A stretch of 64,000 nt of DNA from a bacterium (lineage in GTDB: Bacteria; Krumholzibacteriota; Krumholzibacteriia; LZORAL124-64-63), in assembly GCA_016719645.1 (NCBI GenBank), contig JADJYS010000035.1, positions 17,926 to 81,925 of the forward strand, written 5' to 3'. The number at the start of each line of letters is the position of its first letter. The first letter of the stretch is position 1. Shown here piece after piece: positions 8,632 through 19,957 of this stretch. The translations under genes and the position numbers were made by a program. The notes beneath the pieces were generated by a model. The model did no database searches and was not told the origin of the DNA. It saw nothing but the letters and a program-made list of their open reading frames with translations.

Positions 8632-11142
8632 ATGACCCGGACCCCGCGCCGCGACTCCAGCACCGCCGCCCCCGGCCAGGCCGCTCTCGACCTGGTCGTG
8701 TTTCTGGCCGGCTTCTCCTTCCTGATCCACGAGGTCGTCTGGAACCGCCTGCTGTCCCTGGTCCTGGGCGGCACCGTCACCGGGGCCACGCTGGTGCTGG
8801 CGGTCTTCATGGCCGGTTTCGGAGCCGGGGCGGCCGTCTGGGGTCGCGCCGCCGACCGCGCCCGCCGGCCCTGGGCCCTGTTGTCGTATCTGCTTTTGGG
8901 GCTTGGTGTTCTGGGCGCCCTGGCCTACGCCCTGGCGGGCGCGCTGCTGCCGCGGCTGGGTTCGGCGGCCGCGCACGCGGGCGCCGCGCTGCTGCTGGGC
9001 GTGCCCTCGTTCCTGATGGGCGGCCTGTTCCCGCTCGCCGGGCGGCTCGCCGCCGCCGGCCGCGGGCCGCTGGCGCCGGCCCTGGGCCGGCTCTACGCGC
9101 TGGAGACGCTGGGCAGCGCCCTGGGCGGGCTCGCGGCCGGGTTCGTCCTGCTGGGGACCCTGGGGCAGGACCTGACCCTCGCCGCGGCCGTGGCCGTCGA
9201 TCTGGGCCTCGGCGCCTGGCTGCTCGCGACCCGCGGGTCGGTCGCACCGCCGGCGGGCGCCGCCGCACCGCCGCCGCCGCCCGCGTTCGCGGCCCTGCCG
9301 GCCGCCGTCCGCACGGCGGTCCCGGTCGCCGCCTTCGCCTGCGGCTTCGCCATCCTCGCCCTGCAGGTCGTCTGGATGCGGATGTTCCGCATCTACCTGA
9401 CGAACACCAGCTACACCTTCGCGCTGATCGCCTCGCTGGCGATCCTCGGCCTCTACCTGGGCAGCGCGCTGTTCCACCGGCGCGCCGACCGCCTGGCCGA
9501 CCCGGGGCGGTCCCTGCTGCGCGCCCTGCTGCTGCTGGCGGCGACCGCGCTGCTGGGGCTGCTGCTGCTGGCGCGCCTGCCCGAGCTGCTGATGTTCCCC
9601 TTCCAGGAGGCGTCCGGGAACGCCCTGGTGCGCATCCTGCTGCTGCCGCTGGTGGCGTCCCTGCTGATCGTGGTGCCGCCCGCGGCGTGCTCCGGTTACG
9701 CCTTCCCGCTGGCCTGCAGCCTCGCGGCCGCCGGCGGCGGCGGGACCGGGCGCGGCGGCGTGGGGCGGGACGTGGGCGTAGGCCGGGACGTGGGCGCGGT
9801 GCTGGCGGTCAACACCGCCGGCTGCGTGCTCGGGCCGCTCGCGGCGGCGTTCGTGCTGATCCCGGCGCTGGGCGCGGCCGTCGCGATCGTGGCCGTGGCC
9901 GCGGCGCCGGTCGCCGCGGCCTGGTTCGTCGCGCGGCGCGGCGGCGCGCCGGCGCGCACCGGGCGCATCCTGCTCGCGGCGCTCGCGCTGCTGCTCGCGG
10001 TCGCGGCCTGGCGGCCGCAGGTCCGCATCCTGCCGCCCTCGTTCGGCCGCTTCGACCGCGAGGTGCTGTTCTACGACGAGACCGTCGAGGGGACCGTCAC
10101 GGTGGGGCGGGACCGCGACACCCGCTCGCAGGCCAAGTACACCTACGTCAACAACAGCGCGGTGATCGGCTCGTCCTACGACGCGGTCAAGGTCGTCAAG
10201 ATGGTCGGCCACTTCCCGTTCCTGGTGCGGCCGGGCTTGCGCGACGTGCTGGTGATCGGCTTCGGCATCGGCGTGACGACCTCGGCCATCGCCGCGCACC
10301 CCGAGGTGGCGTCGATCACCTGCGTCGAGCTGGTGCCGGGGCTGAAGGAGGCCGCGTCCTACTACCGCGAGCTGAACCGCGACGTGGTCGTCGACCCGCG
10401 CCTGACCATCGTGCAGGGCGACGGGCGCCGCCGCCTGCAGGCGTCCGCGCGCAGGTACGACCTGATCTCCTGCGACCCGACGCACCCGGTGCTCGGCTCG
10501 GGCAACCTGTACACGCGCGAGTACTTCGAGCTGTGCCGGTCGCGCCTGAACCCCGGCGGCCTGGTCTCGCAGTACCTGCCGCTGCACAAGCTGCGCTCGC
10601 AGGAGCTGATGGGGCTGATCGCCACCTTCCACGACGTGTTCCCCGACTGCGCCGTCTGGCTGGGCCACTACCACGCCGTGCTGCTGGGCTCGACCGCGCC
10701 GCTGCGGGTCGACTTCGCCGACTGGGCCGCCCGCGCCGCCGCGCTGGGGCAGGACCCGAGCTTCTACGGCGACCCCTACCACCTGGCGGCGACCCTGGTC
10801 CTGGACGGCCCGGCGATCGCCCGGCTGTCCGCCGGAGCCCGGCTCAACACCGACGACCGCTCGTACACCGAGTTCTTCGCCCCCGGCTGCCTGGACGAGG
10901 CCAACCTGTCGGCGAACCTGCGCTACCTGCAGGAGCGCCGCGTCGGCGTCGGGGCGGTCTTCGACGGGATCCCCGACCCGGCCCTCATGGGCCGCTTCGT
11001 CGAGGGCAACCGCCTGCTGACCGAGAGCCTGGTCCGCCAGACCGGCGGCGACCCCCGCGGCGGACTGCAGGCCCTGCAGCAGGCCGTCCGGGCCAACCCG
11101 GAGGACCAGGAGTACCCGTTCCTGATCCGGATGGCCCGCTGA
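8632..11142 (+). CDS. membrane-anchored spermidine-synthase-like protein
   Basis: 836 residues: an N-terminal transporter-like part with about 12 hydrophobic helices (residues about 20-470) fused to a C-terminal spermidine-synthase fold. In the C-terminal part the SAM-binding loop reads VLVIGFGIGVT (about residue 540), with an acidic residue at the next strand end (TCVELV) and DLISCDPTHP near 610 in the active-site position. The canonical GGGDG of true spermidine synthases is altered to GFGIG, so an aminopropyltransferase activity is uncertain. A run at about 365-390 is Gly/Arg-rich and low in complexity. This fused architecture is common and its physiological role is not settled. speA follows 70 bases downstream, which suggests a polyamine link but does not prove it. 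Confidence 0.8.
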   Translation: MTRTPRRDSSTAAPGQAALDLVVFLAGFSFLIHEVVWNRLLSLVLGGTVTGATLVLAVFMAGFGAGAAVWGRAADRARRPWALLSYLLLGLGVLGALAYALAGALLPRLGSAAAHAGAALLLGVPSFLMGGLFPLAGRLAAAGRGPLAPALGRLYALETLGSALGGLAAGFVLLGTLGQDLTLAAAVAVDLGLGAWLLATRGSVAPPAGAAAPPPPPAFAALPAAVRTAVPVAAFACGFAILALQVVWMRMFRIYLTNTSYTFALIASLAILGLYLGSALFHRRADRLADPGRSLLRALLLLAATALLGLLLLARLPELLMFPFQEASGNALVRILLLPLVASLLIVVPPAACSGYAFPLACSLAAAGGGGTGRGGVGRDVGVGRDVGAVLAVNTAGCVLGPLAAAFVLIPALGAAVAIVAVAAAPVAAAWFVARRGGAPARTGRILLAALALLLAVAAWRPQVRILPPSFGRFDREVLFYDETVEGTVTVGRDRDTRSQAKYTYVNNSAVIGSSYDAVKVVKMVGHFPFLVRPGLRDVLVIGFGIGVTTSAIAAHPEVASITCVELVPGLKEAASYYRELNRDVVVDPRLTIVQGDGRRRLQASARRYDLISCDPTHPVLGSGNLYTREYFELCRSRLNPGGLVSQYLPLHKLRSQELMGLIATFHDVFPDCAVWLGHYHAVLLGSTAPLRVDFADWAARAAALGQDPSFYGDPYHLAATLVLDGPAIARLSAGARLNTDDRSYTEFFAPGCLDEANLSANLRYLQERRVGVGAVFDGIPDPALMGRFVEGNRLLTESLVRQTGGDPRGGLQALQQAVRANPEDQEYPFLIRMAR

Positions 11143-11153
11143 CCCGTTTTATG

Positions 11154-11163
11154 TGTTAGATTG
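11154..11163 (+). promoter_or_regulatory. extended -10-like element before speA
   Basis: TGTTAGATTG, 50 bases before the speA ATG. It is identical to the element at 8581-8590 upstream of the preceding gene. No good -35 box lies at 16-18 bases, so it would have to act as an extended -10 site. Confidence 0.35.
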
Positions 11164-11212
11164 TCCCGCTCGCGCGGCGACCCGGTCCCCAACGCAGGAG
11201 AACAGCACGCCC

Positions 11213-13117
<1,905 letters not shown>

Positions 13118-13140
13118 CGGCGGCGACGCCGCGGCGATGG

Positions 13141-13184
13141 AACGAAAACCCGGCCGGACCTCGCGGTCCGGCCGGGTTCGTTTT
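13141..13184. terminator. bidirectional rho-independent terminator
   Basis: Perfect 13-bp stem (ACCCGGCCGGACC / GGTCCGGCCGGGT) with a TCGC loop. It is flanked by A-rich sequence on the left and TTCGTTTT on the right, and sits between convergent speA and the S8 protease gene, so it can end both transcripts. Confidence 0.85.
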
Positions 13185-13206
13185 CATCGCCGTGTGCGGT
13201 CGGACG

Positions 13207-15798
13207 CTACTTCAGCAGCGTCATCTTGCGGACGCTCGAGCGCTCGCCCGCGTCGATGCGGTAGAAGTAGGTGCCCGAGGCGAACTCCGTCGCGTCCCAG
13301 CGGACGCTGTGGGAGCCGGGGCCGTACTGCCCGTCGGCCAGCGTGGCGACCTCCCGGCCCTTCAGGTCGAACACCCGGACCAGCACGCGCGAGGCGGCCG
13401 GCAGGCTGAATTCGAACGTCGTGGACGGGTTGAACGGGTTCGGCCGGTTCCGGCCCAGCGCGAACGGGGCCGGCAGGGCCTTGTCCGCCGCCGCCTCGTC
13501 GGCCGGGGCGGCCGCCAGCGCCGCGGTGTAGCCGCGGAACACGATCTCGTCGATGTAGACGTCGTCGGTGTCGTCGCCGGCGTCGCACATGAAGCGCAGC
13601 TTGGCGGCGGTCGGGTAGGCGTAGGTGGCGCGGGGGATCGTCACGACCTTGTTGTAGAAGGTGTTGACGACGAAGTCGGTCCCCGCCTTGTAGGTGGCCA
13701 CCGTGCGCCAGGCGGCGCCGTCGTAGTACTGCACCCAGAAGTCCTCGCCGGTCTCCATGCTCACGGCCTTGAACCAGAAGCTGACCTCGAGGTTCGAGTA
13801 GCCGGTCACGTTCTTGCCGGTGGTGTGGTAGAAGGACGACTTGGTGCCGCTGTTGTCCTGGATGTCGGCCGCCGCGGCGCCCTGGTGGGCGTTGACGGTG
13901 GCCGTGTAGCGCGACATGTCGTTGCCGCCGTCGGTGTAGGACCCCATGCCGGTCTCGAAGTTGTCCGAGGTGATGGTGGTCCAGGTGCCCGACGACGTCG
14001 TGACGACGATGTAGCCGGTCTTGGTCTCGCCGTCGGAGCCGGCGCTGTTGGTCGCGGTCAGCGTGACGGTGTAGGTGCCGGCCGCGGCGTAGGTGTGGCT
14101 GGGGCTCTTCAGGGTCGAGGTGCCGCCGTCGCCGAAGTTCCAGCTCCAGCTCGTGGGCGTGTTGGTGGACAGGTCGGTGAACACGACCGCCAGGGGCGCC
14201 GCGCCCGTCAGCGGCGTGGCCGAGAAGTTGGCGACCGGGGCCACGGGCACCGTGACGCCGCCGACGGCCGCCGCGGCGTCGACCATGCCGAAGCCGGCGT
14301 AGCGGTCCCAGCCCGCCGCGGACTCGGCCGAAACGACGTCCTGCGCGGTGGACGTCAGCTGGCTGCGGATCTGCGTCGGGGTCCAGGTCGGGTTCTTCGA
14401 GACGATCAGAGCGCAGACGCCCGCCACGTACGGCGTGGCGCAGCTGGTGCCGTTGAAGAAGGGCTCGTAGTCGCCCGACCGGTAGCCGCCGGTGCCGACG
14501 ATGTCGGTGGTCGGCAGGATGGTCGGGCCGAGGACGTCCACGGCGCCGGCCCCGTTCTGCGTGGTCGTGCCGTAGTTCGAGCCCCACCAGCGCTCCCCGT
14601 CGCAGGTGTAGCCGTTGGGGTCGGTCGCCACGCCGGAGTTGACCTCGGTGCTGCTGCTCGAGCTGCGCTTGCGCTCGCCGCAGGGGGAGGCCGCGCCGAC
14701 GCCGATCACGTTGGCGTTGATGGCCGGGTAGCTGATGGTGCTCATGTTCTCGTTGCCGGTCGCGGCCAGGATCGTGCAGCCCGCGTTGTAGGCGTACAGG
14801 ATGGCCGTGTCGGTGGCGGCGTCGCTGCTGATCGCGGCGCCGAGGCTCATGCTGACGATGTCGGCCGCGTGGTCGGCGGCGTAGTACAGGGCGCTCTGGA
14901 TCGCGCTGAAATACATGGCGCCGGTGCTGGTGGCGACCTTCAGCGGCATGATGCTGACGCCGGCGGCGATGCCCGCGCAGCCGATCGTGTTGTTCATCGA
15001 GGCGACCACGCCGGCGCAGCAGGTGCCGTGGCCGGCGGTGGTGCTGTTGTCGTCGGGGTTGGTGTCGTTGCTGCCGAAGTCGTAGCCCGTGACCAGGCGC
15101 AGGTCGGGGTGGTCGATGTCCACGCCGCTGTCGATGATGGCCACGACGACGCTGCTGCTGCCGTAGCCCTGGCTGCCGTCCCAGGCGGCCTGGGCGTTGG
15201 CGTCGAAGCCGGGGGTGCCGACGGTGGTGGTCAGGGTGTGGTCGTAGGTGCCGCCCCAGTCCAGGCCGGGCAGCTGGGCGGTGTTGTTGTGGCCCCAGTG
15301 GCTCGCGTAGAGGGGGTCGGCGGGCACGGCGGCCGGGAAGGCCACCCAGTCCAGGGACACGGCCTCGACCGACGGGTCGCGCTCGAGCGACTTGGCCACG
15401 TCGGCCATGTCCTGCTTCGTCTCGAAGCGGAACATGAACCAGCGGTCGACGCCGAGGTCCGCCGCCTTGGCGGCGTCGGCGGGCAGGTCGTAGGGGCGCT
15501 CGACGGCGCGCACGCCGGCGGCGGCGGCCAGGGCGTCGAGCGACGCGAGCCCGGTCGCGGCGCCGGGGGCGCGGGCGCCCTTGTCCAGCAGCATGGACAG
15601 CCGCGAGGCGGTCAGGCCGTCGCGCGTGAGCTGCACGAGCAGGCGGTCCGGGGCGTACAGCTCGACCTCCTTCGCCTGCGGCACGAAGCCGTCCTGGGCG
15701 GGGACGAAGGCCCGCGTGGCGGCGGCGAAGCCGGGCGAGGCGAAGAGGGTGGTCAGGGCGAGCAGGGCGAGCGCGGTGGCGAGAGGTTTCCGTGGCAT
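13207..15798 (-). CDS. secreted subtilisin-family (S8) protease with PKD and FlgD-like modules
   Basis: 863-residue exported serine protease. Signal peptide to about residue 26, then a pro-region. The catalytic triad is Asp223 (IIDSGVDIDHPD), His257 (TTAGHGTCCAG) and Ser452 (NGTSCATPYVAG). A PKD domain follows at about 520-603 (WNFGDGGTS, TYTVTLTATN). A jelly-roll domain at about 610-760 contains FETGMG and ends in DVYIDEIVFRG. The last 85 residues are a FlgD-like module (PNPFNPSTTFEFSLP) ending KMTLLK, probably a secretion or surface-anchoring signal. Start chosen at the ATG at 15798, preceded by AGGAG. Probably digests extracellular protein. Stands alone between two other transcription units. 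Confidence 0.93.
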   Translation of the reverse strand: MPRKPLATALALLALTTLFASPGFAAATRAFVPAQDGFVPQAKEVELYAPDRLLVQLTRDGLTASRLSMLLDKGARAPGAATGLASLDALAAAAGVRAVERPYDLPADAAKAADLGVDRWFMFRFETKQDMADVAKSLERDPSVEAVSLDWVAFPAAVPADPLYASHWGHNNTAQLPGLDWGGTYDHTLTTTVGTPGFDANAQAAWDGSQGYGSSSVVVAIIDSGVDIDHPDLRLVTGYDFGSNDTNPDDNSTTAGHGTCCAGVVASMNNTIGCAGIAAGVSIMPLKVATSTGAMYFSAIQSALYYAADHAADIVSMSLGAAISSDAATDTAILYAYNAGCTILAATGNENMSTISYPAINANVIGVGAASPCGERKRSSSSSTEVNSGVATDPNGYTCDGERWWGSNYGTTTQNGAGAVDVLGPTILPTTDIVGTGGYRSGDYEPFFNGTSCATPYVAGVCALIVSKNPTWTPTQIRSQLTSTAQDVVSAESAAGWDRYAGFGMVDAAAAVGGVTVPVAPVANFSATPLTGAAPLAVVFTDLSTNTPTSWSWNFGDGGTSTLKSPSHTYAAAGTYTVTLTATNSAGSDGETKTGYIVVTTSSGTWTTITSDNFETGMGSYTDGGNDMSRYTATVNAHQGAAAADIQDNSGTKSSFYHTTGKNVTGYSNLEVSFWFKAVSMETGEDFWVQYYDGAAWRTVATYKAGTDFVVNTFYNKVVTIPRATYAYPTAAKLRFMCDAGDDTDDVYIDEIVFRGYTAALAAAPADEAAADKALPAPFALGRNRPNPFNPSTTFEFSLPAASRVLVRVFDLKGREVATLADGQYGPGSHSVRWDATEFASGTYFYRIDAGERSSVRKMTLLK

Positions 15799-15958
15799 CG
15801 TCACTCCTGTCGGTGAAGCGTGAGGAGCGTGCGAAGGGGGCGGCCTCCAGGGCGCCCCGCGTGCAACCGGGGGCGCCACCGTCCGCTCATGAGCCTAGCA
15901 GATGCCGTGGTGCGCGAAAAGCTCCGGGTGGTGTGATCGAAATAACGTTGCGGCCGCG

Positions 15959-17803
15959 TCACCGGTAGAACCGGTTGATCTCCTCCATGACCGATCGGAG
16001 AAGCCCGGGAGGCGGGTCGCCGCCGGCGGCCTTGGCGTCGTCGAAGCGGTACTTGCGGGTCGACAGGGGCAGGATCTCGTGCACGTCGTCGCCGAAGACG
16101 AAGGCGTGGTTGACGTAGCTCGAGATGACGTGGGCGCGCGGCGGCGCCGCCGCGTCGAACAGGTCGCGCCCGTTCGCGTAGTCGCGGGGGTCGGACGTGC
16201 AGCCGAAGTAGCGGGTCAGCAGCGTCGGCGCGATGTCGGCGAGCGAGGTGCGGTGCGCGTAGACGGCCGGCGCGCGGTCCGGGAAGCGGATGATCAGGGG
16301 CACCTGCACCTCGTACTTCGTGTAGTTGGTGCCGTGGCCCCAGAAGTTGGCCCGGTCGTCGTTGAAGGCCTCGCCGTGGTCGGTCGTCACGATGACGATG
16401 GTCTTGTCGAGCAGGTCCAGGGCCCGCAGCTCGTCCAGGACCCGGCCGACCATCATGTCGGTGTAGCGCACCGCGTTGCGGTAGTCGTTCAGGTAGGGCG
16501 CCGGGTCGGTGTCGGCGTTCATGAACGCCATGTTGATGTTCTTGGCCGGCTTGTCGATCTCGTACTCGGGCGGGTAGCAGTAGTCGTAGTGCGAGGACTT
16601 GTAGAAGGCGAGGCCGAAGAACGGGCCGCCCCGGGCCGCCTGCTCCCGCAGGAAGCCGAGGAAGCCCTCGGTCAGATCGACGTCCATCTCCGGGACGTTC
16701 TTGCCCGCGAAGTCCTCGTGCAGCTCGATGCCCCGGAACATCGTGTCCTGGATCTTGTGGCGCCCGAACTTGGAGCGGGCGTAGAGGGCGCAGGCGTAGC
16801 CGCGCTCGGTCAGGGCGTCGACGAGCACGGGGTTGTCGATGCGCGCGCTGTTGGCCTTGACCGCCGCCCAGTAGGTCGGGTGCAGGCCGTAGAAGATGCC
16901 GAAGATGCCGGCGGTGGTCTGGTTGCCGGTGCTGAGGTTCTGCGTGAAGACCGACGACTCCAGCGACAGGCGGTGGATGTTGGGCGTCACGTCGGCGTCC
17001 ATCGCGTCGAAGCGCCAGCTCTCCAGCAGGATCACCACGAGGTTGGGCGGGCTCGGGGCCGCGGCCGGGTCGAAGGTCAACGGGGCCAGCGGGTAGGTGA
17101 GCGACGCGGTCGACTCCTCCAGCACCGCGGCGTTCTCGTCCATCGCGAAGGGCAGCAGGTCGCCGTACTTGTCGGCGTTGCGGTGCGAGGTGAAGGGCAC
17201 GTAGAAGGGCAGGTGCGGGGTCAGCACCGTGACGCGGCTGTCGTTCCTCTGGTAGGCCACGATGTGCAGGATCTGGCTGGCGGTCATCGCCAGCACGGCC
17301 GCGGCCCAGACCACGGGCGCCAGCCGGCGCGGCGGCCGCAGGCGGCCCGACAGCCGCAGGATGCCGAACTCCACGAGCAGGATGACGGCCAGCGCCGCGG
17401 CCGCGGTGACCACCGACGAGTCGGGCAGCCCCAGCCCCGCGAAATCCCGGACCAGGTACTCCAGCCAGAAGAAGTCGATGTGGATGCGGATGACCCCGTA
17501 GGCCACGGCGTCCAGCAGCAGGTAGTAGACGTAGACCGCCGCGATCAGCGCCGTCGCCGGCGCCGCGGCCCGCCGCACCGGCAGCAGCAGCAGGAACACG
17601 ACGCCGAGCAGCACCAGCAGCGGCAGCACGTACCAGCCCGCCAGCACGGCCGTTGCGTAGGCCGCCGTCAGCGCCGTGACGTCGACGCCGCGCAGGTCCC
17701 ACAGCAGGCAGCCCCAGACCAGCGGCAGGTTCAGCAGCACGATCAGCAGCGTGCGCGTGTACGTCGCGCCGACCGCAGCGGGGATCTTCGGGGGGAATTT
17801 CAT
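15959..17803 (-). CDS. YejM/PbgA-like inner-membrane sulfatase-fold protein
   Basis: 614 residues: about five transmembrane helices in the first 190, then a periplasmic alkaline-phosphatase/sulfatase-fold domain from about 245 to 560. The domain begins NLVVILLESWRFDAMD. The region that would hold the nucleophile reads STGNQTTAGIFGIFYG (about residue 290), which is the pattern of YejM/PbgA rather than of lipoteichoic-acid synthase. TTDHGEAFNDD provides the conserved metal-site-like Asp-His. In enterobacteria YejM (LapC) senses LPS and controls LpxC turnover; whether that holds here is inference. An LtaS-like phosphotransferase is the alternative. It is divergent from the oligopeptidase gene. 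Confidence 0.75.
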   Translation of the reverse strand: MKFPPKIPAAVGATYTRTLLIVLLNLPLVWGCLLWDLRGVDVTALTAAYATAVLAGWYVLPLLVLLGVVFLLLLPVRRAAAPATALIAAVYVYYLLLDAVAYGVIRIHIDFFWLEYLVRDFAGLGLPDSSVVTAAAALAVILLVEFGILRLSGRLRPPRRLAPVVWAAAVLAMTASQILHIVAYQRNDSRVTVLTPHLPFYVPFTSHRNADKYGDLLPFAMDENAAVLEESTASLTYPLAPLTFDPAAAPSPPNLVVILLESWRFDAMDADVTPNIHRLSLESSVFTQNLSTGNQTTAGIFGIFYGLHPTYWAAVKANSARIDNPVLVDALTERGYACALYARSKFGRHKIQDTMFRGIELHEDFAGKNVPEMDVDLTEGFLGFLREQAARGGPFFGLAFYKSSHYDYCYPPEYEIDKPAKNINMAFMNADTDPAPYLNDYRNAVRYTDMMVGRVLDELRALDLLDKTIVIVTTDHGEAFNDDRANFWGHGTNYTKYEVQVPLIIRFPDRAPAVYAHRTSLADIAPTLLTRYFGCTSDPRDYANGRDLFDAAAPPRAHVISSYVNHAFVFGDDVHEILPLSTRKYRFDDAKAAGGDPPPGLLRSVMEEINRFYR

Positions 17804-17954
17804 CGTCGAACGGCGGTCTTTCGTTGAAACCGATGCAACTTCATACCCGTGGCCGCGAACATATCTCCTGCCCGCAGCTCCGAGCTATGATAGGTTGTCC
17901 CGTGAAGGACGCAATCGGCGATTTCCGCCGATCTGCCCGATCCAGGAGGCGCTC

Positions 17955-19886
17955 ATGCTGTCGATGACCCGTTATCGTTCCGCGATCGTGCTGATCGCCT
18001 GTGCCCTGTTCGCCGCGGCGGCGTCCGCCGCCGATCTGCCGGCCTACACCCCGGACGCCAACGCCACGCGCGCGCAGGTGCCCGACGTCTACAAGTGGGA
18101 CCTGACGCCGCTGTTCCCGTCGGCGGAGGCCTGGGAGGCCGCGCGCGCGGGGCTGCAGGGGGAGATCGGCGGCCTGGCCGCCTTCCGGGGGCGCCTGAAG
18201 GACCCGAAGGCCCTGCGCGACTGCCTGGCGCTGTACTTCTCGCTCCACGACCGCGTCAGCCACGTGCAGCAGTACGCCAACCTGGCGCTGGACACGGAGC
18301 TGACCGACGAGGCGGCCCAGGCCCGCTCGCAGCGCGGCCTGGCCCTGCTGGACGAGCTGACCGCGGCCTCCGGCTTCATCCGGGCCGAGGCCCTGGCCCT
18401 GGACGCGGCGGCCCTGGAGAAGGCCTACGCCGCCAAGGACGGGCCGGCCGCCTACCGCAGCTACCTGGACAACCTGGGGCGGCGGCGCGACCGCGTGCTC
18501 GACCCGCAGGCCGAGCGCGTCCTGCAGCTCGCGGGCGACAACCTGTGGGCCGAGATCGACCTCAACGAGATCACCAGCAGCGTGGAGGAGTCCTTCCAGG
18601 CCCTGCTGTCGGACATCGCCTGGCCCGTCGTCCACGACGCCGAGGGCAAGGAGGTGCAGCTGACGCTGTCGAACTACGGGCGCTTCCGCCTCTCGCCCGA
18701 CCGCGCGGTGCGCGCCGAGGCCGTCGGGGCGTTCCTGGCCACGCTGCGGCAGTTCCAGCACGTCTTCGCCGCCACGCTGGGCGGCCAGTGCGAGCTGGAC
18801 GTCATGTACGCGCGCGCCCGCGGCTACGACACCGCGCTCGAGGCGTACCTGGACAAGGACGGCCTGCCGGTCGCCGTCCACGACAACCTGATCACGGCGG
18901 TGAACGCCAACCTCGCGCCCCTGCACCGCTACATGGAACTGCGCCGCAAGGCCCTCGGCCTCGAGGACCTGCGCCTGCACGACCTGTACGTGCCGATGGC
19001 CGCGGCCGCGCAGAAGGAGGTCCCCTTCGCCGACGCCCTGGCGATCCTGCCGGCCGCCCTGGCGCCGCTGGGCCCGCAGTACGTGGCGATGCTGATGGAG
19101 GGGCTGGATCCCCGCCACGGCTGGATCGACGTCTACCCCAGCGACGACAAGGAGAGCGGGGCCTTCTCGGCCAACGTCTACGGGCGCCACCCGTACGTGA
19201 AGATGAACTACCAGGACGGCCTGGACGACCTCTCGACCCTCGCGCACGAGTACGGGCACGCCCTGCACAGCTGGCTCGCGATGGAGAACCAGCCCTACCA
19301 CAGCTCCCGCTACGTGCCGTTCCTGGCGGAGATCGCCTCGACCTGCAACGAGGCGCTGCTGACGGACTACCTGGCCGCGCGCGCCGTCGACCCGCAGGAG
19401 CGGGCCGGCCTGCTGGTCGAGGAGCTGGAGGGCATCCGCACCACGATCTACCGCCAGACCCTGTTCTCGGAGTTCGAGCGCAAGGTGCACGGCTTCGTCG
19501 AGGCGGGCACGCCCGTCACGGCGTCGCTGCTGGACGAGACCTACCGCGACCTGGTGCGGCGCTACTACGGGCCGGGCTACACCCTGGGCGAGGACGACGG
19601 GATGGAGTGGGCCTACATCCCGCACCTCTACTACAAGTACTACGTCTACAGCTACGCGACGGGCCTGAGCTGCGGCATCGCCATCGCCGAGAACGTCAAG
19701 GCGAACGGCCAGCCCGCGGTCGACGGCTACCTCGAGATGCTCAAGGGCGGCTGCAGCGAGCCGCCGCTGGCGCTGCTGAAGAAGGCGGGCGTGGACCTGA
19801 CGCGCCCCGACGCGATCGAGGCGGCGCTGGGCAAGTTCGACCGCGGGGTGACGGAGCTGGCGAAGCTGATGGGCATCGAGCTGTAA
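17955..19886 (+). CDS. pepF: exported oligoendopeptidase F (M3 family)
   Basis: 643-residue zinc oligopeptidase. HEYGH at residues 431-435 (LAHEYGHALHSW) is the catalytic motif, with the third ligand Glu in EIASTCNE about 25 residues on. The N-terminal helical region (DLTPLFPSAEAWEAA) and the C-terminal YYKYYVYSYATG match PepF. Unlike typical cytoplasmic PepF it has a clean signal peptide (cleavage after ASA, about residue 24), so it probably acts in the periplasm on peptides released by the other proteases. The ATG at 17955 has AGGAGG 5 bases upstream. A terminator hairpin follows. Confidence 0.93.
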   Translation: MLSMTRYRSAIVLIACALFAAAASAADLPAYTPDANATRAQVPDVYKWDLTPLFPSAEAWEAARAGLQGEIGGLAAFRGRLKDPKALRDCLALYFSLHDRVSHVQQYANLALDTELTDEAAQARSQRGLALLDELTAASGFIRAEALALDAAALEKAYAAKDGPAAYRSYLDNLGRRRDRVLDPQAERVLQLAGDNLWAEIDLNEITSSVEESFQALLSDIAWPVVHDAEGKEVQLTLSNYGRFRLSPDRAVRAEAVGAFLATLRQFQHVFAATLGGQCELDVMYARARGYDTALEAYLDKDGLPVAVHDNLITAVNANLAPLHRYMELRRKALGLEDLRLHDLYVPMAAAAQKEVPFADALAILPAALAPLGPQYVAMLMEGLDPRHGWIDVYPSDDKESGAFSANVYGRHPYVKMNYQDGLDDLSTLAHEYGHALHSWLAMENQPYHSSRYVPFLAEIASTCNEALLTDYLAARAVDPQERAGLLVEELEGIRTTIYRQTLFSEFERKVHGFVEAGTPVTASLLDETYRDLVRRYYGPGYTLGEDDGMEWAYIPHLYYKYYVYSYATGLSCGIAIAENVKANGQPAVDGYLEMLKGGCSEPPLALLKKAGVDLTRPDAIEAALGKFDRGVTELAKLMGIEL

Positions 19887-19900
19887 GCCGCGCCGCGCCG

Positions 19901-19941
19901 ACGAAGAGGGCCCCGTCTCCGCCGGAGACGGGGCCCTTCGT
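19901..19941. terminator. bidirectional terminator
   Basis: 13-bp perfect stem (GGGCCCCGTCTCC / GGAGACGGGGCCC) with a 3-base loop, between convergent pepF and the S41 gene. The flanks ACGAAGA and TTCGT extend the pairing. No long T-run. Confidence 0.75.
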
Positions 19942-19957
19942 CTGCGCCCGACGACCG

